DNA of 64,000 nucleotides from Sceloporus undulatus (GCF_019175285.1 NC_056526.1:120312362-120376361), one strand, 5' to 3'. Positions 1 to 12,130 are shown, counted from the stretch's first letter. Program-made: numbers and translations. The notes: generated from the sequence alone by a model not told the origin.

Positions 1-172
1 ATGTAAACTCACTTGGTAACTTTGGGCAAGTTACCCTTTCTCAGCCTCAAAGGATGGCATCAGCAACCCCCCTCTGAAGAAACTTGCCAAAAAACCCATG
101 ATAGATTCACTTTAGGGACACCATAGCTTGGAAACTACTTCAAGACACACAACAATAACAACAACAGTGCAT
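1..172 (+). repeat. MIR-like tRNA SINE, 3' part
   Basis: The segment reads GGTAACTTTGGGCAAGTTAC, then CTCAGCCTCAAAGGATGGC, an AAACTTGCCAAAAAACCCAT block, and an ACACACAACAATAACAAC tail. This is the core and 3' end of the CORE-type SINE seen four more times in the window (39145, 41853, 44075, 49985). The tRNA head is cut by the window edge or lost. Confidence 0.75.
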
Positions 173-1150
173 TGTAGAATCCATGGGAAAGTGGAGAGAT
201 AAAGACTCATCAGCAAGAGAGATGTGGTAAGAACATACAACAGAATGAGAAAGGGATGGTCTTGCTTAGGTCTGGCTTTTGCGTCACCCACCACCACTGT
301 GCAGACCATGATCAAGTATCCTCAAAGAATATAACATTAAATAAAAACAAATAAATAAAGGCTCTTTATCCCTTGTTTATATTACCCAGTGAGAAGGACT
401 TTGGGTTTGGTAGATTTCTATTGTGAAATTTAAAATGTTTCCTCCTATTACAGTATAGAAATGTTTCAGCAGGGAAGACTGGAAGAACGATCACCTTTTT
501 CTTTTCTTACTTTCTTTCTATATGGCATTGCAGAGCTCAGATTGGTTGCAACTTAGCTCCTTTAGCTCTATATTTGCCTGTGCAAGAACTGAATTTTCTT
601 GGAGCTCCCATCTGTCTCTGTGTCCCACCAGTGAGGGCAATAAATTGTTGGAGGACATGCAGGAGAGCCTTTTTTTGGAGATGAACCCCAGTTATGGTAT
701 AACTACCCTAGGATGCCCAATCTGTGCCAAACCTGGTGTCTTTCCATCACCAAATCAAAGCATGACTTTTTATTAAAGCCTTTGGGGGCTAAGTGATTTT
801 ATCTGCATTGCACGTGTGCTACAGTTGCCATTGTTTTTCTCCACAGTGTTAGGGAGGTTGTTGTTTTTTTGGATTTCATGTTCCTCCACCTGCCTGCCAA
901 CCCCAGCCAGAATGGCCAGCAGCCTGTGATCTGAAACTGTCAATATTCATTTCTTTTCATGCTGTGGTGGTTTTGGGGAAATGTCAAATAATATGAATCC
1001 TTACCTGTCACAAAGATTAAACATTCTAAATTCAGGCTTATAGTGATTGAAGGACAGTTTGAAATGATAGGAATTCACCTCTTGGATTGTTAGCGGTTTT
1101 TATTTGTAGTTGGTTTTCCCCCCCTGTATGCCCTTTTGCTGATTCCACAG
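1..1150. other. ATP10D intron (left edge)
   Basis: Intron sequence with a MIR-like SINE at the very start (1-172). The rest is AT-rich with no coding exon recognised; the polypyrimidine-rich stretch before 1150 is the acceptor of the first exon. Confidence 0.6.
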
Positions 1151-1277
1151 GTATTGAATGATGACGAGTATGAAAAATGGTTGCAAGGACATTTTTTAGC
1201 TGAAAGCAGTATAGAAAACAGGGAAGAACTGCTCCTTGAGTCAGCAGAAAGGCTTGAGAACAACTTAATTTTGCTTG
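1151..1277 (+). CDS. ATP10D: ATP10D exon (end of N domain)
   Basis: The exon starts after CCACAG and ends before GTGAGT, phase 0 in and phase 1 out. It encodes about 42 residues beginning VLNDDEYEKWL and ending ENNLILLG. This segment matches the class 5 P4-ATPase stretch just before the conserved [13 protein letters not shown] block, at the junction of the nucleotide-binding and P domains. It is acidic and helical in appearance, as in the family. The first 1150 bases hold no sign of the preceding exon, so the window opens inside an intron. Confidence 0.9.
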
Positions 1278-2770
1278 GTGAGTTGCTTACAGAATATCTC
1301 TAATAATTATCTAATAATTATCACTTAATTCCATGAAGTAACAAAGGTAACTCAGAAATGTGTTTTTGCCACATCAAAACAAAGGTGAAGTATCTTTGGC
1401 TTCCAGACATTTTAAACTACAATTATCACAATCCTTTGGGTGGAGTTGCTTGGAGAACCAACGATGGCATGCACCTAACTTACAGAACTCATTTTTGATG
1501 GAAGAAGGAGCAAGTGAATGGACAATATGTCCATTAATTAGTAAATAATGTTGTACATACTCATGTATAAGTCTAGAAATTTTAGCCAAAAAATGGACCC
1601 AAAAACATGGGTAGACTTATTCATGGGTCCCTGTAAGTACTGTATTGTAACTCTTATTTTTTTAAAAAAGCAACCATCCCCTTCTCTGCATTCCCAAAAG
1701 CACATGCATATATAGAAGGATAATTTATTAAATATAATCTCAACATACAGTTAGAAATTATTTAAGGGTTGTCCACATAGACAAAGAAAGGTAATTTCAT
1801 CCCATTTTGAGCCTCTGCTGTTTACATGATTCATGAGGCTAAAACGAGGGCAAAGCTGCACTCCAGGACAAAAAGCAGGAGCAAAATAATGACCTTTTGC
1901 TCCGCTCTAACATGGAAAATACACATTATCACACTGACATATAAACAGCATGGCGCGGGTGTGGGAATGCAGGAAGGCCCAGATAAGTGGTCTGGAGCAT
2001 GTGTCCTGGGCCCAGTATGACACAGCCATCAGCGCCACTGCTCACCATGCTGTGTTTTTTTGTTTGTTTTTTTGTCAAGCATGCAAGCACACAAGTGGCC
2101 AGATGTACCATCAACCCATCACACCATTGATCCATCGCACATCCCTTGAAGTGGAATTATGACAAACACACCATGTCACCAATAATGCAGTGGATGCAAT
2201 AAAAAACATAAACAAATAGTCCAATGGAGGGTATGGAGTGAAGGGGGAAAGTGGGAAAATATGGGGCATCCATGATTGTGCTTTGCTCATGTGTCACTGG
2301 ACACACCGAGGCACTTGTACATGTGCTGTATCGCTTTTGCAACTGTGGACAGTCACATAGGGTGTCCAATGGGATGGCAGCTCGGATGAGGGGGGTAATT
2401 AGCAGTCACAGGTGATGTTTTTATGCAATGATGTGCATATATTGGAGAGCAGGCACAAAAAAATAATAGAGTGGTGTGGACTGCCTGTGGGTGTTTGAAC
2501 TGCCTTAGTGGACAGTGGAAGTTCCTCCCAATTCAAGAAACCTCAGGTGCGACCTGAGTTTTCTTCTCTGTCTGCTCAGCACCCGAGTGTACAAAATTTT
2601 ATGGTTCTAAAATTTCAAGGCTTAGTTGTTATTTTGATGTAATTAAGTAATCAGAATCCTAACTGACTCTTACACAGCTAACTCCTTCCCTAACTCTTCA
2701 TAATCTGAGCTGAACCTAACTAACCATCCTGAGTCTAATTCCTATCTCTAACTGTCTCATATCTCTCAAG

Positions 2771-2825
2771 GTGCATCTACACTGTAGAAATAATGTAGTT
2801 TGACACCACTTTTAAAAGACCACCT
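2771..2825 (+). mobile_element. Fragment of small inverted-repeat element (family A)
   Basis: GGTGCATCTACACTGTAGAA followed by ATAATGTAGTTTGACACCAC is the left end of the element seen whole at 4995-5208. Only about 55 bases are recognisable. Confidence 0.6.
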
Positions 2826-2904
2826 TTTTAAAATCTCCTCCTCAGCCAATCACCAGTCACCCCAACGTACCATGTTCTGACCCCCTTATTTAAATTATTT
2901 TGGT

Positions 2905-3225
2905 GTTGTTAGCTGCCCTTGAGTAGATTCCAACTCATGGTGACACTGTGGATGAGACATCTCCAAGATCCCCTATCCTCCACTGCTCAGGTCCTACAAA
3001 TTTATGCCTGTGACCTACCTGATTGAGTCCATCCATCTGGCATGCAATCTTTTTCTTCTGCCCTCTACCTTTCCTAACATTATTGCCTTTTCTAGTGATC
3101 CATGCCTTCCCATTATGTGGCCAAAGTATCACAGCCTCAATTTGTTCATCTTGGCTTCCAGTGAGATTTCAGGCTTGATCCAAGGACCCATTTGTTTATC
3201 TTTTTGGCTGTCCATGGTATCCTAA
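2905..3225 (-). mobile_element. BovB/RTE-type LINE 3' fragment, antisense
   Basis: GTTGTTAGCTGCCCTTGAGT, CATGGTGACACTGTGGATGA, CATTATTGCCTTTTCTAGTG and CCAAAGTATCACAGCCTCAA match in order the same family as 18042-19230. The reverse complement encodes the C-terminal region of an RTE-type reverse transcriptase (SLEAKMTKL and YFGH-like blocks, by recall). It is old and short. Confidence 0.65.
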
Positions 3226-3921
3226 ACACTCTTTTCCAGCACTGCATTATTACATATTTACATATATTGTACACCAGGTACATAACTCTACTTTACCTTA
3301 ATTTCTCTAATACACATAACAACATTGTGTGTGGTAGTGTTGTTTTTATAATAGTCCAGAGCACCAGAATAATTTTTTTCCCTACTGAGTGTTGCATTAT
3401 TTCCACTGATACATACATACATGCTTTATTGCTTTTGGCCAATGGCCATTGCAAAATCAAAGTAATAATACAATACACATAAAATTGCCATAAAAACAAT
3501 ATACAACAAATTGTATCTGATAGCAAAAGTTTAACATTAACAATTGTGAACAGTATTTCCACTGAAACTTGTCCAAGTTGGAATTCCAGTACAAACCAGA
3601 GCCCAAAGTGGGTAGACTTATGTGACAGTGGCATTTCCATCTAGGCATTTTCTTTCCCAAAATTGCACTAAATTATCTCCATCATATTTGAAGGGTTAAA
3701 AAAACCTTTTCTGGGGGGAATGAAAAAAATGGGGTCACTGGGGGCATGTGAGCCTCAAAAGGCCCACATACAGCCTAGGGGTGTACTTTCCTCACCAGTA
3801 GCTTAGGAAAACATGGCTACCCTAGCACCAAATACTACCTGATAGGTTATTTCTACATTTATTTGCATTGCTTTTTACCATCTGCTGTTGTTACATTTCA
3901 TCAACCTGGTTGTTGTCAAAG

Positions 3922-4106
3922 GTGCCACTGGGATTGAAGATCGCTTGCAAGAAGGTGTCCCAGAAACCATAGAATCCCTTCGAAGAGCTGGAATTAATGT
4001 TTGGATGCTGACAGGTGATAAACAAGAGACAGCTGTCAATATAGCTTATTCCTGTAAATTACTGGACACTACTGACCAGCTCTTCATTCTTAAGTCTGGT
4101 AATTTG
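3922..4106 (+). CDS. ATP10D: ATP10D exon (P domain, LTGDKQETA)
   Basis: The exon begins with the last two bases of the split glycine codon after TCAAAG and encodes [16 protein letters not shown], then the P-domain signature [20 protein letters not shown]. The TGDK motif belongs to the P domain that positions the phosphorylated aspartate. Two donors are possible near the end, GTAATT at 4099 and GTACGT at 4107. Only the second leaves phase 0, which is what the next exon needs to stay open, so the end is set at 4106. The last residues, LKSGNL, lie in a poorly conserved loop. Confidence 0.9.
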
Positions 4107-4295
4107 GTACGTTTGACATTTGGTTCTTCCATAGCTGTATTTTACTGAAAATGTTTGTGTTGCAGTATAATGACTGTATGGCTGAAGTTCATGAGCTTGC
4201 CCATGGCTAAGAGGTAGCCCTCTTTGCATCAGAAAACAGCCAGGATGGGGGTATTCACTGGATCGTCTGTTTGTCTGTCTGAAATATTTTTATAT

Positions 4296-4468
4296 CATAG
4301 AAACATAGAATCATAGAGTTGGAAGAGACCACAAGGGCCATCCAGTCCAACCCCCTGCCATGCAGGAACTCTCAATCAAATCATCCCCGACAGATGGCCA
4401 TCCAGCCTCTGCTTAAAGACCTCCAAAGAAGGAGACTCCGCCACACTCCGAGGGAGTGTGTTCAAGAT
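4296..4468 (-). mobile_element. CR1 LINE 3' end, antisense
   Basis: It starts with CATAGAAACATAGAATCATA, the inverted CR1 3' octamer repeat (ATTCTATG), then AGAGTTGGAAGAGACCACAA and CCATCCAGCCTCTGCTTAAA. It matches 21017, 31183 and the inverse of 53600. It is truncated after about 170 bases. Confidence 0.85.
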
Positions 4469-4992
4469 CTCGGAGCAATATATAATGAACTCACTTTAAA
4501 TAAATTTAAAACAATTTAAAATTAAAACAGTAAAAGATAAATGGACATATTAAACATATTAAACAATAGAACACATTTTCTCTTTAAAAACCAAAACCTC
4601 CTTACGTACTTACTTACTTTTTTGCAGGGTGATACCTGCAAATCAATGCTTCACACATGTAACTTAGCATTGATAAGGTACATATCACATCTAACAGCAT
4701 GACACAGATGCTAAGAATCTGAGCTAGGAAGTTCTTTTTCATAATATTTTCTGTGATTATCTTCAAAACCTTCTAGAGCTGACTAGAATTTTGGTGGGAA
4801 CCTTGTTTCCTCTTCCTTTGATATGCACAGAACAGTTAAATGCCTTCACTGATTCTCAAGGTCTTGTATCTCCAGAGTATGCTGAACATTCACTTTTTTT
4901 TTTTTTTGCCTTGATGTGTTTTTTTCTTTCTTTCTTGTCTATTATTATTTTAGTCTCGACTTGTTATCATCGACAATACAGTTTGTAGCCTT

Positions 4993-5210
4993 AGGGTGCA
5001 TCTACACTGTAGAAATAATGCTGTTTGATACCACTTTAACTGTCATGGCTCCATCCTGCACAATCCTAATTTTTAAGAAGCACCACCACTCTTTGGCAGA
5101 ACAGGTGAAAGACCCTGTAAAAGTACAAATCCCAGGATTCAATAGGATGTAGCTACAATGCTTAAAATGGTGTCAAAGTGCATTATTTCTGTATAATGTA
5201 GATGCACCCT
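4993..5210. mobile_element. Small inverted-repeat DNA element (family A), complete
   Basis: The left end CCTTAGGGTGCATCTACACT and the right end TGTAGATGCACCCTAAGG are inverted copies about 215 bp apart. Internal ATAATG/CATTAT and ACCACTTTAACTG blocks are shared with the other copies. There is no coding capacity, so it is a non-autonomous DNA transposon. The superfamily is not certain. Confidence 0.75.
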
Positions 5211-5247
5211 AAGGCAAGACACTCTCAGTACTGTACCTGCAGTCCAA

Positions 5248-5640
5248 AACACTGCAGAAATAATCCAGTTTGAGACCACTAACTGCCCTGGCTCAGTGCT
5301 AGGGGATTCTGGGAATTGTAGTTTATTGTGACACCAGAGCTCCCTGACAGAGAAGCTAAGGGGCGGTACTGACAGGCGGCTAGATGTCGTTCCTGTAAGC
5401 CCCGCATCTCTGCTGCAGCATCCGCATGTGGATGGGGCCGCAACCTTGTGATGTAATGGCGCCAATATTAGGGCTTGGCACATATGGATGCTGCACCGTA
5501 TCAAGTCCTAATACTGGCACAACTGGCCTGTCTGTACTAGGCCTGAATGCTTTACAAACATACAGTTTCCAGAATTCCCTAGCATTGAGCCAGGGCAGTT
5601 AAAGCGGTCTCAAATGGGATTATTTCTGCAGTGTGTTTTG
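5248..5640. mobile_element. Family A element interrupted by a second element
   Basis: The left half (5248-5358) has CACTGCAGAAATAATCCAGT and TTCTGGGAATTGTAGTTTAT. The right half (5547-5640) has CAGAATTCCCTAGCATTGAG, AGGGCAGTTAAAGCGGTCTC and ATTATTTCTGCAGTG. The two halves are inverted relatives and together make one copy. The 5360-5546 interval belongs to another family. Confidence 0.75.
5360..5546. mobile_element. CpG-rich hairpin-bearing DNA element nested in family A
   Basis: The right end reads GGCCTGTCTGTACTAGGCC and the left GGGCGGTACTGACAGGC, imperfect inverted ends. A subterminal hairpin has arms CCAATATTAGGGCTTG and CAAGTCCTAATACTGG around a loop containing GGCACATATGGATG. The same loop motif occurs in the hairpin at 7935-8005, linking the two copies. 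Confidence 0.65.
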
Positions 5641-5801
5641 AACCATAGAGGACAATCATTCTCATGTCAAGTTTACAGACATAATTTAAGTGTCTTGAAT
5701 TCCCAGAATGAACTGTATCGGCTTTCTTCAATGTGATGCTTTCCCATTCTCCTGTCAACATCCTGGCTGGGTGTGAAGGAGCTGTAGTTCAGCACAACTA
5801 G

Positions 5802-5942
5802 GCTGCATCCACACTGCAGAAATAACCTGGTTTGACCCCACTTTAACTGCCACGGCTCAGTGCTATTAAATTCTGGGAATTGTAGTTCGTTGAGGCACCA
5901 AGAACTTTAGTAGGGTCAAACTAGATTATTTCTGCAATTCAA
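5802..5942. mobile_element. Family A element, partial
   Basis: GGCTGCATCCACACTGCAGA, CTTTAACTGCCACGGCTCAG and TTCTGGGAATTGTAGTTCGT, then the inverted end GTCAAACTAGATTATTTCTG. The internal part is deleted. Confidence 0.65.
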
Positions 5943-7257
5943 ATGAAGCAGGGTGCTCGGTTAGAGCTGTCTGTGCTGCATAAGCACTGAAAAATGAATG
6001 TTTTGTGCAAACATTCTCCCCTAATAGAAAATAGAGTGACAGTTAATTATCTAAACTTAGATCAAGATTTCATCTGTCCCTCCAATTTCAGTTAAGAGAC
6101 TGACACATTTTAAATTGTTCTTGAAATGCTTTTGAGAGCAAGATGCTAAATTATTGTAGTCATACAGATGGCAGTCTACAGATATTTGTCTTTAAAATTT
6201 GAGCAAATATAATTTTTCTAAGTTGTATCTTCCTGCAGCCTTGCTTGATTACCATTAATGTGCTAGGAATTATCTCATTAAAATGGAATTACTGATAGTA
6301 TTCCAGGAAAATAATCTACTTAGATTTTCTAATGAAGAAAAATGGTAGTGTTTTTGTGTTCACTTTTTAATTATCCAGTCAAGGAAAAAATGTTTAAAAG
6401 GGAACGTGTTCTTTTCTAGATGCTAATTATATCCTTTTAAAAAAATTCCTTAAAAACATATTGAAAGATGGGGGAGTAATTATTTTGTTGTTCACAAAAT
6501 CAAATCTTTGTTTCCTCAAATGAATCACTTGAAAATTGACAAATTAATTGAGTTACTTATTAAAAAAAATAGCCAGTAGATAAACTAATTTTTCTTATAA
6601 GTACTCACATAACAACAATTTAATTAGCATTTTAGATCAACCATCTCTTGCTAGAAATGCAGAGCCATTATGTCAGATTTTGAAGTACAAACACCTGCAA
6701 ACATTATGTTGTGAGTCACTGTGTATCATTAGCATGCAACCATATTTAAAGTTTCCATTTATTTCAGTAGGGGACATATTAGTAAGCTCCCAACTAGTTT
6801 CCAAGCTCTTGTGCAGAAGCTGCATTATTTCGTTAGAACTGTATAAGGACTGATACTGGTGTTTTATGTCCTTTGAGTAGTGTGAAGGTGACAATGTGGC
6901 ACTGCCAAAATCTCTCAAAACCTTTCACTCCTTTTTAAGGTGTCCTACTGCTGCCACCAATTATGTGAAGGTGATGTCCACTATCCCACCAATTCTTCAC
7001 TGTGAGGCTCCAACTTGGGACTCTCTTAAGTGCCTCTGCACTATAACTCTCTTTAGACACCAGCCCTCTGGGTTTCAAATCCCACCCCCAGCTTGGCACC
7101 ATCTACTCTTTGACAGCCACACACACACTATCTAATGTGACCCAAATCTAAAAGACTTTTCTCAATGTTGGTAGATTTTTGAAATGTTTCTTAAATCACT
7201 TCAGATAGCTTTTTGTTGAAACAAAGTAAGAAATTTATTTGCATGTCAGACTGAATA

Positions 7258-7590
7258 TGGCCCAGTACAGATGGGCGAAAAGGCGTGCAGCAGCGCCGAT
7301 ACTAGGGTTCGGAAGTGCGTATTAACTGCATGCTCCCGAACCCTGTGGTGTATCGGTGGCTGCATCATAGTAGCATCTCATCCGCACGGATGCCGCCATT
7401 TTGACGTAAGGGATGTGCAGCATACATGTCACTGTGCATGCCAGCGCCATAGCAAAAAGAACCCGTTTTTTTCTGGGTTCTTTTTGGGGTGGAGGAACGC
7501 CGAGCAGTTCGGCTGCTGCAGCATCCCTCTGCAGCCAAACAGGCCACCGCCATTCCGCCCTTTCCCGGAGGTATGTACCGCACTTAAAGT
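7258..7590. mobile_element. CpG-rich non-autonomous DNA element, copy 1
   Basis: The left end GGCCCAGTACAGATGGGCGA and the right end CGCCCTTTCCCGGAGGTATG are imperfect inverted repeats. The interior is unusually GC- and CpG-rich for the region (GCCGCCATTTTGACG, AAAAAGAACCCG). No long protein is recognised. Relatives are at 5360, 7678 and 32707. Confidence 0.6.
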
Positions 7591-7677
7591 ATCTCTTTTA
7601 GTGGATGATGTTCACAATGGATACAGTGCATAAATACCTTATTAGTTGCACAGTTTAATAATTCGTTTAGCTTGTCT

Positions 7678-8036
7678 ATGGCGGGGTACAGACCGCCCAA
7701 AAAGGGCAGTCTGCCGGCACATTGTTTTGCTGCACGTGGAAGCCGCAGCGAACAAACCGTGCGGCTCCCTCACACACCAAAAAGAACCCGCAAAAAGTGG
7801 TTCTTTCTGCAGCACCATTGTGATGCCGCAGTGCTCCAATGATGCACTCGCGACGTCACAGTGGGGGCACGACATGCAGACGCTCATCTGTCATGTCAAA
7901 ATGGTGTCGCCCATGTGTACAGGGCATGTGACGCCCTCATCACGTGCTAGGGGTGAGGCACATATGGACGGTGCGCCCTTGGCCAATCCCTAGCATGTGA
8001 TGAGGGTGCCGCAAAGGCCCGTCTGGACTGGGCCTT
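7678..8036. mobile_element. CpG-rich non-autonomous DNA element, copy 2
   Basis: The left end GCGGGGTACAGACCGCCC and the right end GGCCCGTCTGGACTGGGCC are inverted relatives. Near the right end the arms at 7935-7952 (CCTCATCACGTGCTAGGG) and 7988-8005 (CCCTAGCATGTGATGAGG) form a hairpin with a loop containing GGCACATATGGACG. Confidence 0.65.
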
Positions 8037-9541
8037 TGTAATTGTTTCTTTATAGCTTTATATATGTTCCCTTACAGACTGTTCTCATAGAACCTTATTA
8101 AACTTTTGTATCATATAACCTTTCTGGTTATTTGTGACAACACTAGTCACCAAACATTATGTCTCCCATAGGGCAATGCAATAATATAATTAAGGACATT
8201 CTTCTTCCCTTTCTTGGGTACCTAAAACTTTTTATAGCTGTCCCTCACAGCAGCCTAACCTAGTCTCAACAGCTCTTCACCCCTCAGGGCACACTAAATA
8301 TCTACAACAACTTTCAAATCTGTTCCTCCCTTTTATATACTCACTCCTGGGAGCAGCCCCCTCCTTTTCCTGATTCCACTCTCATTGCCTAGTGCCAAGG
8401 TTCCCATCTGCCTGTTGTCTCCACAAGTAAACTCTTAAAAAGTTGCATGACTTCATAATATGTATTTTTCCCCACATGAATCAGACTATACATATACATA
8501 AATACAGAGAGAGAGAGTGCGCGCACATACATGCATACATTGGAAAAGATAACCTCTTCCAGTATTTCCTGCAACCATTGGTTTCCAGTTCCAAGTTAAA
8601 TAAGAACTGAGGCTGCGACTCGCTAAACTTTTAACAAAGGGACAGGTGGTTTGGACACCATGATCATCATAATTTATCAAGCATAAATCATGGCTTTCAT
8701 TATGCTGAAAATAAGCCACAGCAACCATTATTTTGCTTAGCATATTTGTGAAGAGTTCAGAAGTTTTTGTTTGCATTTTTTTATTAAATGCTGCATGTCA
8801 TTTTGTCCAAAGACAAAATGCTGTGATTAACCCTAACTATAGTTTCTTTGAACCATGTCAACATCAGGTTAGAGGACTGGCTTGTTTCTCCATAATCATA
8901 AATATGGATTTCAGGCATAACATTAAACTACAGTTAATCAAAATGGAAATGCAAGCTTCCATTCTTGTTTTCACAGCAGCATGCAAAGAGGAGAGGAAAG
9001 CAAACTAGATAATTCATATGTACTTATTATTATTTATTATTAGTTTTCTTCTGCCTTTCTTCAGATAAATAGCACACAAGCTCCTAACATTAAGACTCAA
9101 ATAAAAGCAAATATAATTAAAACACACCAAAAAGAGGCTAAAACAATTAAAATGATATCAATTTTAAAAAAAAGATGCAACAGTCTTTTGTCACTGTAGG
9201 TCCACTCAGATCTCAGTGGTCAATCTGAATGAAAAATTCTTTGCTAGCTAGGGGAAGGACATCAGAAAGAGGGAGGTAACCTTACTTTCCTCATCAGGGG
9301 TTGGGAGCAAACCTTGGGAGCAGGCACCAGGGAAGCCTTATCTCGTATCCATTCCAAATGTGATTCTAGGAGCAACAGTACCAAGAGAAGGGCTTATGCT
9401 AAAGATCTTAAAATCTCAGTATGCTGGTATGTCTTACCACCCAGATGTGTTTTGAAAAGTGAAAGTATGATGTGTAATCATACAAGAAACTGGACAAAAA
9501 TTACAGTGTGTCATCTCACAAGCTTCTTTTTTTCCAACCAG

Positions 9542-9851
9542 GATGACTGTTCAAATATGATAGACAATATTTTAGAAGATATCAGGAGGAATGCTTGTTC
9601 CAGGGGAAGGCGCAATACAACTATTATAAGCATCCCAACCACTTCGATAGTTCACATTTCCCAGTTCACTTATGCACTAGTTATAGATGGACCAACATTA
9701 AAATTTGCATTGCATGAACGTGTGCAGAAGAAGTTCTTAGTGCTCACGGGACGTATCCGGGCTGTGATCTGCTGCCGAGCAACCCCTGTGCAGAAGAGCC
9801 AGTTAGTGACACTGGTACGAAAGGAGCTGAAAGTGATGACCCTGGCTATAG
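9542..9851 (+). CDS. ATP10D: ATP10D exon (P domain loop, TPVQK motif)
   Basis: This is the largest exon here: 310 nt, phase 0 in and phase 1 out, between CCAACCAG and GTGAGG. It encodes a variable basic linker (DDCSNMIDNILEDIRRN and onward) followed by the conserved block VIDGPTLKFAL, an FLVLTGRIRAVICC stretch, RATPVQKSQLV and KVMTLAIG. The CCRATPVQK block is a P4-ATPase hallmark just before the hinge. The linker is the part that differs most between ATP10 paralogues. Confidence 0.92.
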
Positions 9852-11143
9852 GTGAGGTATTGTCTATATGTGTAAATTTTTGGATGATAAACAGTTTGGG
9901 CAGCAGGGACCTGTTTTTTTTTTGTTGAGTTTTGTTTTTCTGGTTATGTTATCCTCTGAAGCATCAAGTACACACTAATGGTCCTATATAACAAGCTGGT
10001 TATGATTGTTCCAATTCATGTAGACTAGTGCCCATGCCTATCCTGTGGGCATTTTCATTTATGTTCTGAGTTTTCTCCTTCTGCTGAAGTAATTGAGAAG
10101 ACTTGCTTTCTAAATTTAAATTTAAATGCTTTTCTTAATTTAGAATTATTTATTTATTATTTTGCAGAGATGTTTTCCAATTAATTTGTCATAGCATATG
10201 ATTTTACATACCTATGTATCTTGCACATAGCATGCTTTATCTTGTTTAAGTCTTGTTTCTAAGGCACATATCTCTGGGACAGTTCCATTATGGGAAGGAA
10301 AACAGATTATTTATAGGAAATACACATTCCCTTGAACATCTACTTTGACCCCAAAGCCCCATGTACATGAGAATGAATGCAGGATTCAAAGTAGTATTGG
10401 GCACATTTACATGTCACACTAAAATTGATAAGGGAACCTCTAGACTTTGGACCAAAGCTAGTCCTTTGGTCCAAAACTATTCCCTACCTGCATTAAACTG
10501 TTTTGGCACTGCATGGACAACCCACAGAAACCTTAGGCTTGTGCAATACTCTCATTCTGTCCTTCTAGAGGAGGAGATGGTCAGATGCTTCCACTTTTAA
10601 CAAGCTGCACTTTGTTGTGCCATTTGGTTTTAAAACTGTGGTTAACACTAACATTTGTTAGTATCAACAAACCAACTTTTATAACACATAGTTTGAAAGT
10701 GGCTTGTTTGAAATTAACCATAGTTAGTGTTAACCATTGTTTGTTCCTTCAAATAGCACGATAAACAACGGCTTCTGAGCATGAAAGGAACAAGGGTTGC
10801 TGTGACCTGTTCCTTTCATGCCCAGCTTTCAAAATGAAGCCAGTCTGAAAGTGACTTTATGCAGTAGAAATTGTAAGTTAATCACACTTACTCTTTCCAA
10901 ACATTGGCTCATATGAAAAGAGTTAGTAATGTACAGTAACATGCATATCTGTTACCAGATAGCTGCTTTCTCCACTCTGGAGTTGTGCACAACTGGGAAA
11001 AGCAGAATGAGAACAATTAGTAGTAGTTTATCATTAGGGAAAGCCAAAATAAAGATTGTGCATATGGAAAGGCAGCATCTCTTTTCACCTGGCATATTAA
11101 AAGTCTTGTTATCCTTTCATTGTATTTTGCATATAGAGGAATA

Positions 11144-11326
11144 CAGTCAGCCCTCCATATCCTTGGATTCTTTGTCTACGGATTCAAGCATCCACATCTT
11201 GAAAATATTATAACAATGTATAAATTCCCAAAAGCAAACCTTGATTTTGCCATTTTATATAAGGGAGACCATTGTATTGAATGGCACATGAGCATCCACG
11301 GATTTTGGTATACCAAGGGCACACTG
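11144..11326 (+). mobile_element. Pogo/Tigger-like MITE (family T)
   Basis: Flanked by TA on both sides, it starts CAGTCAGCCCTCCATATCCT and ends GGCACACTG. Internal GATTCAAGCATCCACATCTT, AAACCTTGATTTTGCCATTT and GAGCATCCACGGATTTTGGT blocks are shared with copies at 18761, 58952 and 62851. CAGT...ACTG ends with TA duplication are the pogo/Tc1-mariner pattern. Confidence 0.8.
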
Positions 11327-11934
11327 TATATAATGCAGCTATTTAAAGGTGTACATTTACACTGGAGTGCGATTTTCTTCAGCATTTATTTAGTTATTGT
11401 TGATGAAATTATTTACTGCCTGATCTCATCCTGTTGTTGTTTACTGAGTCATAAATAGTACTCCCTTCGAAGGCTGAATGACAATTTGTACTTTTTTTTA
11501 AAAGCTGGGATTTTGAACAGAGTGTAAGGAAAGAAACAGGACAGAGGTTTCCATCGGTGGCTTTGACACTGGATTAAACTTTATGGAGTTTTTTTTTTGG
11601 GGGGGGTGTAACTTGGAGGAATGAAAAAATAGAAAAAGAATCTAATATTCCTTTCCTCCTACTTGTTTTCTGCTCAGCCCTTCCCAACTGTTTCACTTGC
11701 TAGCAAGGTAATCACAGAGCTCTCATAATATAAATTGGCATGTAATCAGTAGTTAGAGCCTTAATATTATGTGCAGCATAGTACCTTTTCTTTGTTGTTA
11801 GCTTGTGTAGTTGAAAAAAATTCAGAGGCTTCCTGCTGACTCTGTTCTCTGAGCTGCCAAGTTACCACTTATATATTTGCGACTTTGACAGTAATTGAAG
11901 GCAATATAATTGAGGGCCAAACTAGATATGACAT

Positions 11935-12130
11935 TGAGGGTTCTTTCACACTGCACAATTATAGCACTATTATTCCATTTTCACTGCCATGACAACATCC
12001 TACAGAATCCTGTGGTTTGTAATTTTGTGAGGAACTAGACTTCTCTGCCTGAGAATTTTAAATACCCCTCCCTAAACTGCAAATCCCACAATTCCATAGG
12101 TGTTAAAATGGAATCATAGCACTATAATCG
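11935..12130. mobile_element. Small inverted-repeat DNA element (family B)
   Basis: The left end TTCTTTCACACTGCACAATT, internal AATCCTGTGGTTTGTAATTT, and the right end AATGGAATCATAGCACTATA. It is the same family as 40212, 57850 and 60303/61560. The two halves are inverted relatives. Confidence 0.65.

Larger units (their letters stand above)
1278..3921. other. ATP10D intron
   Basis: A 2.6-kb intron. It contains a fragment of the small GTGCATCTACACTGTAGAAA element (2771-2825) and an antisense BovB-type LINE piece (2905-3225). Around 1940-2560 there is moderately CpG-containing sequence that I could not classify. Confidence 0.6.
4107..9541. other. ATP10D intron
   Basis: A 5.4-kb intron carrying an antisense CR1 fragment, a run of family A elements with a nested CpG-rich element (4995-5940) and two CpG-rich hairpin-bearing elements (7258-8036). 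Between 5950 and 7250 the sequence is AT-rich and holds nothing recognised; 8040-9540 likewise apart from an (AC/GA) tract near 8505-8525. Confidence 0.6.
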
